Below the pieces are notes generated by a model. It ran no database searches. It saw only the letters and a program-made list of their open reading frames with translations, and was not told where the DNA came from. Positions 30,212-34,873 of a stretch of 34,873 bases of DNA are shown here, in pieces. Within the stretch, counting starts at the first letter, position 1; each line of letters opens with the position of its first letter. The translations under genes and the position numbers were made by a program. Source of the stretch: JAHCHG01 sp041745765 (GTDB taxonomy: Bacteria; Acidobacteriota; Blastocatellia; Pyrinomonadales; Pyrinomonadaceae); contig JBGTIH010000120.1 in the NCBI GenBank assembly GCA_041745765.1, forward strand, positions 1 through 34,873, read 5' to 3'.

Positions 30212-32251
30212 TTATTGATTTTTGATTATTGAAGAAAGCGATATTTCACCGGCAGCGGGATAACTATACTGAAAAGTGGTATCGGATGAATACCAGTTTC
30301 CGCTACTTGGGCGATAAACGCCTAAGTCCACAATACCATTTCCATTCCAATCGCCTACTTGCGGAATATCTTCAGAAATACCGAATCGGTAAGCAATATA
30401 ATGGAAATTATTACTTCGCAGAATATACCACAAACCTTCGGAAGGACGATAAACCGAAAAATCAGCTTTACCATCGCCGTCAAAATCCGCAGGTGTCGGT
30501 ATATCGCTGGCAACGCCCCAACCGAGTGCTGAAAAATTTCCGTCCGAACTTCTTAAAATATACCAAACTCCGGTTGACGGACGATAGACAGCAATATCCG
30601 TTTTCCCGTCGCCGTCATAATCTTCGGGAACAGGTTTGTCTTCGCTGAGTCCGAAACGCGTTATCTGCACATGATGATCGCTGCTGTTTAATATATACCA
30701 AACTCTGGTTGACGGGCGATAGACGGCAATATCCGTTTTCCCGTCGCCGTCAAAATCCGATGCTACTGGTTTATCTTCGCTAATTCCGAATCGTGTAAAG
30801 GTAAAAGAACCGTCAGAACTATTGAGAATATACCAAACTCCGTTTGACGGGCGATAAACGGCAATATCCGTTTTTCCGTCGCCGTCATAATCTCCGAGAA
30901 CCGGAATATCGCCGCTTAATCCCCAATTGATTATTACTTCTGAAAATGGGAAAACTGCGAGTTTATATCGCCAGCGTCCGTCGCTTTCCCGCCAAAAAAC
31001 TCTGTCCGTCAAACTATCGCCGTTAAAATCAACTATTTTAGTTTGTCCGTAAGTCGAGCAAACATTTTTGCTGACTGTAATTTGCGGTTCGGGGAATATT
31101 GAATTTCCACTTTTTATATTCTGAAACGTGAGAGATTTAAACTCAACATAATCTGTTTTATTATCATTATCAAAATCACCGAAAATCTTGCCGTTAGCTT
31201 TACGCGGATAAAAACGTTGGGTGAAATTTCCAGTTCCATCATTTGTGAAGATAAGATATGACGGCGGCGTGTGTTGCGTAACAATAAATTCTACGAATCC
31301 ATCTCCATTAAAATCTCCCGTGTTTGCTGTCGGTTTGTATATGCTTTGCCGCATTTCGGACGGAATTTCATATTCGGATTTGGAAAAATTTTTATTACCA
31401 AGATTCTTTATGACGAAAACCGTTGTATCACTATAGCCGATCAGATCAGGTTTTCCATCATTATTAAGGTCTCTAACGTACAACCTCGTAAGAGGTCCGT
31501 TAAGGTTAACAGTTGTCTCGTCAAGGAAGAAAACACCGTTTCCCTGATTAAGATAAAATCCGATAACTGCATTTTGGCTGGTTCCCATTATAACGGGAAA
31601 ATCAATTTTACCATTTCCATCAAAATCCGCAGGCTGTGAATAGACGGCTTTTGAAATTTGAACGGGGATTCCGAAGGTGCCGTCGGCATTTCCAAATCGG
31701 TAAAAATAAGAAGTTCCATTTATGGTAAAAAGGTCGCCGATGCCGTCGTTATTTATATCAACTAAATTTAGAAGTATTTCAGAGTTGTTTGCTAAGGGCG
31801 ATGGCGTCAAAGGATTGAAATTTCCATTGCCGTCGTTTTGATAAATTAAAGCAGATTTTGGATTTGATACCAGCAAAACAACAATGTCGTTTTTATTATC
31901 ATTATTAAAATCGCTTATTATAATGTTGTTCACTATAAAGGTTGGAAGATTTAATATAATCGGAGCTGAAAACTCGCCGCTTCCCGTTCCGGGGTAGATA
32001 TAGAGTTTATTAATAACAGCGGAATTTGGTATGTTGGTAAATCCGAGAAGATCTAAATTTCCATCACCTGTAATATCTTTTGGTTCTGTAAAAGGCAGAA
32101 AAGAAACTTGATCAGAGAAAACCTGTTTTGAAAAGGGCTTGAAATAAACCCTCTCACATCCGGCAAAAGATTTAACGGAAATACTGAAAAATGATAAAAT
32201 TACTAAGGAAACCAAAAACAAAAACTTACAAATCTGTGTGGCTTTTTGCAT
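30212..32251 (-). CDS. Secreted FG-GAP/VCBS repeat protein
   Basis: The 679-residue protein has a signal peptide (about 1-30, ending KSFAG) followed entirely by FG-GAP/VCBS-type repeats. Each carries a calcium-binding-like D-x-D/N-x-D-G-x-x-D loop (for example DFDGDGKTDIAVYRPS, DINNDGIGDLF). It is likely a seven-bladed-propeller-like, calcium-stabilised extracellular protein; a role in surface binding is typical but not certain. Its C-terminal third is made of six units of 45 residues that are very alike even at DNA level (YRPSxxVWYIL...FGxSEDxPxxxDFDGDGKTD). No sorting signal such as PEP-CTERM or a type IX domain is seen. AAAGGAG eight bases before the ATG supports the start. Confidence 0.9.
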   Translation of the reverse strand: MQKATQICKFLFLVSLVILSFFSISVKSFAGCERVYFKPFSKQVFSDQVSFLPFTEPKDITGDGNLDLLGFTNIPNSAVINKLYIYPGTGSGEFSAPIILNLPTFIVNNIIISDFNNDNKNDIVVLLVSNPKSALIYQNDGNGNFNPLTPSPLANNSEILLNLVDINNDGIGDLFTINGTSYFYRFGNADGTFGIPVQISKAVYSQPADFDGNGKIDFPVIMGTSQNAVIGFYLNQGNGVFFLDETTVNLNGPLTRLYVRDLNNDGKPDLIGYSDTTVFVIKNLGNKNFSKSEYEIPSEMRQSIYKPTANTGDFNGDGFVEFIVTQHTPPSYLIFTNDGTGNFTQRFYPRKANGKIFGDFDNDNKTDYVEFKSLTFQNIKSGNSIFPEPQITVSKNVCSTYGQTKIVDFNGDSLTDRVFWRESDGRWRYKLAVFPFSEVIINWGLSGDIPVLGDYDGDGKTDIAVYRPSNGVWYILNSSDGSFTFTRFGISEDKPVASDFDGDGKTDIAVYRPSTRVWYILNSSDHHVQITRFGLSEDKPVPEDYDGDGKTDIAVYRPSTGVWYILRSSDGNFSALGWGVASDIPTPADFDGDGKADFSVYRPSEGLWYILRSNNFHYIAYRFGISEDIPQVGDWNGNGIVDLGVYRPSSGNWYSSDTTFQYSYPAAGEISLSSIIKNQ
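30290..30990 (-). repeat. Six 135-bp tandem repeats inside the FG-GAP gene
   Basis: Equivalent positions recur exactly every 135 bases, at about 30294, 30429, 30564, 30699, 30834 and 30969. The central units share long identical stretches, for example CAATATCCGTTTT and CGTCGCCGTCA. The outer units are more diverged. Confidence 0.85.
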
Positions 32252-32371
32252 ACTTTAACTCCTTTAATTAGCGGAAAAAGGGGACAAAAAAACTTGAATT
32301 TTGCTGAATTTCAAATACATATTATTCCAAGCAAAATAAATAAGCAAGAAATTTATTATGTCGAAAAAAAA

Positions 32372-33538
32372 TTAATATTTCCGCAAAGTTTTTGTATAAT
32401 TCTCAAAATTCGTTTTCATTTCATCAATAGAATCGCCGCCGAATTTTTCGCGCATCGCGTTTGCCAAAACGATGGCGAGCATCGCTTCGCCGATCACACC
32501 CGCCGCCGGAACTGCTGTGATGTCAGAGCGTTCAAAGGCGGCAAGGTCTACTTTTTTCGTGTCAATATCTACGGAGCGAAGGGGTTTTTTTAGCGTTGAA
32601 ATCGGTTTCAGGTAACCGCGCACGCGCAATTCTTCGCCGTTCGTGATTCCGCCCTCAAGTCCGCCGGCGCGGTTTGTTGTGCGTTTGAAAATTTCGTTTT
32701 CATAAATAATCTCATCGTGAACCTTTGAACCGAAAAGACCGGCATTTTCAACGCCCGTACCGATTTCGACGGCTTTTACCGCTTGAATTGACATAAATGC
32801 CTGTGCGATTCTTCCATCTAATTTTTCATTCCATGAAGTGTGCGAACCCAGACCGACAACGACATTTTTAGCAACGACTTCAAAAATTCCGCCCAGAGTG
32901 TCGCCTGCGGCTTTTGCCTTGTTAATCAGTTCGATCATTTGATTTTCAATATTTTTATTGGCGCAATTTAAGAGCGAATTTTCATCAATCGCGCAGATTT
33001 CTTCCCATGATTTTTCGAGAGACTTTTCGGGAATTTCGCCGAGTTTGACAACGTGGCTTTTTATTTCAATATCAAAATTTTCGAGCAATTGCCGCGCAAA
33101 TGCACCGCAGGCGACTCGCGCAGCGGTTTCTCTTGCCGAAGCGCGTTCGAGAATGTCGCGCAGGTCGCGTGAACCGAATTTTTGTCCGCCGGCAAGATCG
33201 GCGTGTCCGGGACGCGGACGCGTAACATTTCGTGTTCGTTTTGGATTTACTTCCGTTTTTTCGCTCGCCATAATGTCTTCCCAATGGACGAAATCTTTAT
33301 TGACGATCATTAAAGAAACAGGCGAACCGAGCGTTTTGCCGTGCCGTATGCCGGAGAGAATCTCGATTTTATCGCTTTCGATTTTCATTCGCCCGCCGCG
33401 TCCGTAGCCTTGCTGCCGTCGCCAAAGCTCGTGATTTATCTTTTCGACATCAATTTCCAAGCCGGCGGGCAAGCCTTCGATTATGGCAATTAAGGCTTTT
33501 CCGTGCGATTCTCCGGCGGTTGTAAATTTAAAATTCAT
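32372..33538 (-). CDS. aroC: Chorismate synthase
   Basis: The 388-residue enzyme converts 5-enolpyruvylshikimate-3-phosphate to chorismate using reduced FMN, the last step of the shikimate pathway. Hallmarks are TTAGESHGKALIAIIEGLPAG at the N-terminus (GESHG, 8-12), RRQQGYGRGGRM (45-56), RPRPGHADL, the RASARETAARVA segment (about 133-144) and, near residue 290, RAGGLEGGITNG. All three classical signature regions are intact. There is no clear SD before the ATG. It is not next to other aro genes. Confidence 0.96.
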   Translation of the reverse strand: MNFKFTTAGESHGKALIAIIEGLPAGLEIDVEKINHELWRRQQGYGRGGRMKIESDKIEILSGIRHGKTLGSPVSLMIVNKDFVHWEDIMASEKTEVNPKRTRNVTRPRPGHADLAGGQKFGSRDLRDILERASARETAARVACGAFARQLLENFDIEIKSHVVKLGEIPEKSLEKSWEEICAIDENSLLNCANKNIENQMIELINKAKAAGDTLGGIFEVVAKNVVVGLGSHTSWNEKLDGRIAQAFMSIQAVKAVEIGTGVENAGLFGSKVHDEIIYENEIFKRTTNRAGGLEGGITNGEELRVRGYLKPISTLKKPLRSVDIDTKKVDLAAFERSDITAVPAAGVIGEAMLAIVLANAMREKFGGDSIDEMKTNFENYTKTLRKY

Positions 33539-33577
33539 TTTTTTCTAGAGCAGTTTAAATTTGAATATACTGTTTTT

Positions 33578-33642
33578 CTCTGCGATCTCTGCGACTCTGC
33601 GTGATACAATTTTTCTCACGCAGAGTCGCAGAGATCGCAGAG
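33578..33642. repeat. Perfect 27-bp inverted repeat, CTCTGCG-type
   Basis: The 27 bases 33578-33604 (CTCTGCGATCTCTGCGACTC followed by TGCGTGA) are an exact reverse complement of 33616-33642, with an 11-base loop, TACAATTTTTC. Neither side is followed by a T-run, so it is not a terminator. The CTCTGCG units resemble the 'CTCTGCGTCTCTGCGTG' intergenic repeats seen in many environmental bacterial genomes. Confidence 0.8.
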
Positions 33643-33787
33643 TGAAAATCAAACCCAATAAATTTTCCTTACACTAAACTAAAAACCGCTCTAAAACAGT
33701 ATAGCAAGCGGTAGCGAATAGTTTGTTTCATATTCAACGTGATTTTAATCTTACACGCGCACTAGCGTTCCCTATACTAATTTCACC

Positions 33788-34669
33788 TCATACAATTTCT
33801 TTTATTTTTTTGCGAAATACGATCAAACCGATACTTGCCAAAATCAAAATTCCGCCGAAAAAGGTTTGAGGCGGTAGTTTTTCATCTAAAAAAACTCCGC
33901 CGAGAATTACGGCGATCAGAGGCGTTACGAGCGAGATCATCATCGCTTTGGTTGATTCAATTCTACTTAAAAGCCAGTAATAAAGCCAAAATGCCGCGAT
34001 TGTTCCGAAGATCGTCAGATATACAACGCAAATGATCGCCTGCCAGGTCCAATTCAAATTCAGCGGATTTCCCTCAACCGTCAAGGCGTAAATTATGATC
34101 GGCAAGATTCCGCAGAGCATCTGACCGAAAACGAGTGTTAAGGGATGCATCCCGCCGCCGTAGGCTTTGATCAGAATCGAAGCGTGCGCGGCGGTATACG
34201 CGCCGATGACAATCGCAACGCATCCAGCAAATGCCCAAAAATCATTGATTTGCAGTTGTTCAAAAAAAATTATCGATACTCCGATAATGCCGAGCAAAAC
34301 CGCTGAAATTTTCAATCCTGTAATGAGTTCGCTCGGCAGATGAACCCACGCCAACGCAAGGCCGAAAACCGTAATCATGGCTTGCAAAACCGCCGCAAGT
34401 CCCGATGAAATATATTGTTCGCTCCAGAACACAAGGCTGTAATTGATGGAAAACTGCAGAATTCCCGTGCCGCCCAACAGAAGCCAATCGCGTTTTGTTT
34501 GCGGCAGAGGAATTTTTCGCGCGAAAATAATTATTGCCAAAATAAAAAGCGCGAGAATAAATCTCGACGCGGCAAACGTGATTGGCGGCAAATCTTCGAG
34601 TCCGATTTTGATAAAAATCCAGGTCGAACCCCAGATTACGCAAAGAATTAGCCAAATAATAATCTTCAT
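33788..34669 (-). CDS. EamA-family drug/metabolite transporter
   Basis: The 293-residue protein has ten hydrophobic helices, in two five-helix EamA halves. The start IWLILCVIWGSTWIFIKIGL and the segment TFAASRFILALFILAI are typical of the DMT superfamily, as is the second-half SLVTPLIAVILGGVFLDEKL. It likely exports amino acids or other small metabolites; the substrate cannot be read from sequence. No clear SD is seen. It lies at the end of the window, on the same strand as aroC but separated by the inverted repeat. Confidence 0.9.
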   Translation of the reverse strand: MKIIIWLILCVIWGSTWIFIKIGLEDLPPITFAASRFILALFILAIIIFARKIPLPQTKRDWLLLGGTGILQFSINYSLVFWSEQYISSGLAAVLQAMITVFGLALAWVHLPSELITGLKISAVLLGIIGVSIIFFEQLQINDFWAFAGCVAIVIGAYTAAHASILIKAYGGGMHPLTLVFGQMLCGILPIIIYALTVEGNPLNLNWTWQAIICVVYLTIFGTIAAFWLYYWLLSRIESTKAMMISLVTPLIAVILGGVFLDEKLPPQTFFGGILILASIGLIVFRKKIKEIV

Positions 34670-34689
34670 TAAAATTTCATTGATCGAAA

Positions 34690-34873
34690 TTATTGATGAT
34701 AGATTTGTCGGAAAAATTTAACAAACTTTAAATATAGGGCGAACGCATTATAAATACTTTTTTTCACAAAGTAGCGTTTTTTATGGAAAACTACGGAAAA
34801 ATGTCCTACTTTAGACTTGTATTTCCTTTTGAACAAACTTGTTTGACCTTTGCGATTTACAAAATTGTCCAAT
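34690..34873. other. Non-coding end of window
   Basis: AT-rich sequence upstream of the minus-strand transporter gene. It should hold that gene's promoter, but I cannot identify the boxes with confidence. A short open frame on the minus strand is not convincing. Confidence 0.35.

Noticed and set aside
30290..30990. Regularly spaced repeats that could suggest a CRISPR array
   Set aside because: The 135-bp units are in frame inside an FG-GAP coding sequence and have no repeat-spacer structure.
32958..33407. 149-codon antisense frame in aroC
   Set aside because: Same reason: the sense frame is a complete chorismate synthase.
33578..33642. Terminator for aroC or the EamA gene
   Set aside because: Very strong stem but no T-run on either strand and located upstream of the aroC start; better explained as a repeat.
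34690..34872. 60-codon minus-strand frame at the window end
   Set aside because: Only low-complexity basic/aromatic sequence, cut by the window edge, no supporting signals.

Overview
The window looks like chromosomal DNA from an uncultured or little-studied Acidobacteriota, probably of Blastocatellia/Pyrinomonadales type. This is an inference. It rests on the tandem DUF1800/DUF1501 pair, the paired secreted amidohydrolases, many secreted proteins with signal peptides ending in AQ, and an AT-rich, Gram-negative gene style with A/T-rich spacers. There is no rRNA, tRNA, CRISPR array, transposase or phage gene, and no recognisable defence island. Most of the window is ordinary housekeeping and accessory content.

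Layout. Positions 1-1050: a hairpin-rich repeat-like segment cut by the window edge, a small relic resembling a TPR repeat, and a secreted protein of unknown function. 1285-1919: a glycine-zipper secreted protein on the minus strand with a strong terminator and a sigma-54-like promoter. 2015-4746: a translationally coupled pair of secreted amidohydrolases, preceded by two operator-like palindromes and closed by a strong terminator. 4804-6629: a membrane-anchored unknown and a YihY/BrkB membrane protein. 6827-9998 (minus): a hybrid sensor kinase and a HhH-GPD DNA glycosylase. 10253-14011: the DUF1800/DUF1501 pair with its own terminator. 14110-14823: phosphatidylglycerophosphate synthase. 14859-18831 (minus): a membrane histidine kinase, a DUF2490 protein and two overlapping membrane-protein genes of unknown function. 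19170-21663: a small basic protein, an SDR oxidoreductase, a class II cAMP-phosphodiesterase-like metallohydrolase, and two tiny minus-strand genes, one of which (21502-21663) is only 53 codons. 21809-25819: a two-helix membrane protein coupled to a zinc-ribbon miniprotein, an SLBB polysaccharide-export-type protein, a two-helix miniprotein and a matrixin metalloprotease. 25840-25965: a candidate small structured RNA. 26177-28586: a large APC-type permease, convergent with a double zinc-ribbon protein. 28901-33538: purD, a secreted FG-GAP repeat protein and aroC. 33578-33642: a perfect 27-bp inverted repeat. 33788-34669: an EamA-type transporter.

How the genes work together. Clear functional units are few: the amidohydrolase pair, the DUF1800/DUF1501 secreted pair, the overlapping membrane pair at 17474-18831, the coupled pair at 21809-23033, and the export-protein/miniprotein/protease run at 23089-25819. 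purD, aroC and pgsA are stand-alone housekeeping genes.

The best candidate for something undescribed is the ~90-nt three-hairpin RNA with its own promoter and terminator at 25874-25958. Second is the evidence that an intergenic repeat of the 'TCTGTG / CTTTGTGTCTTTGCGG' kind was domesticated as the signal peptide of the second amidohydrolase. All calls come from reading the sequence; no database search or folding program was run.
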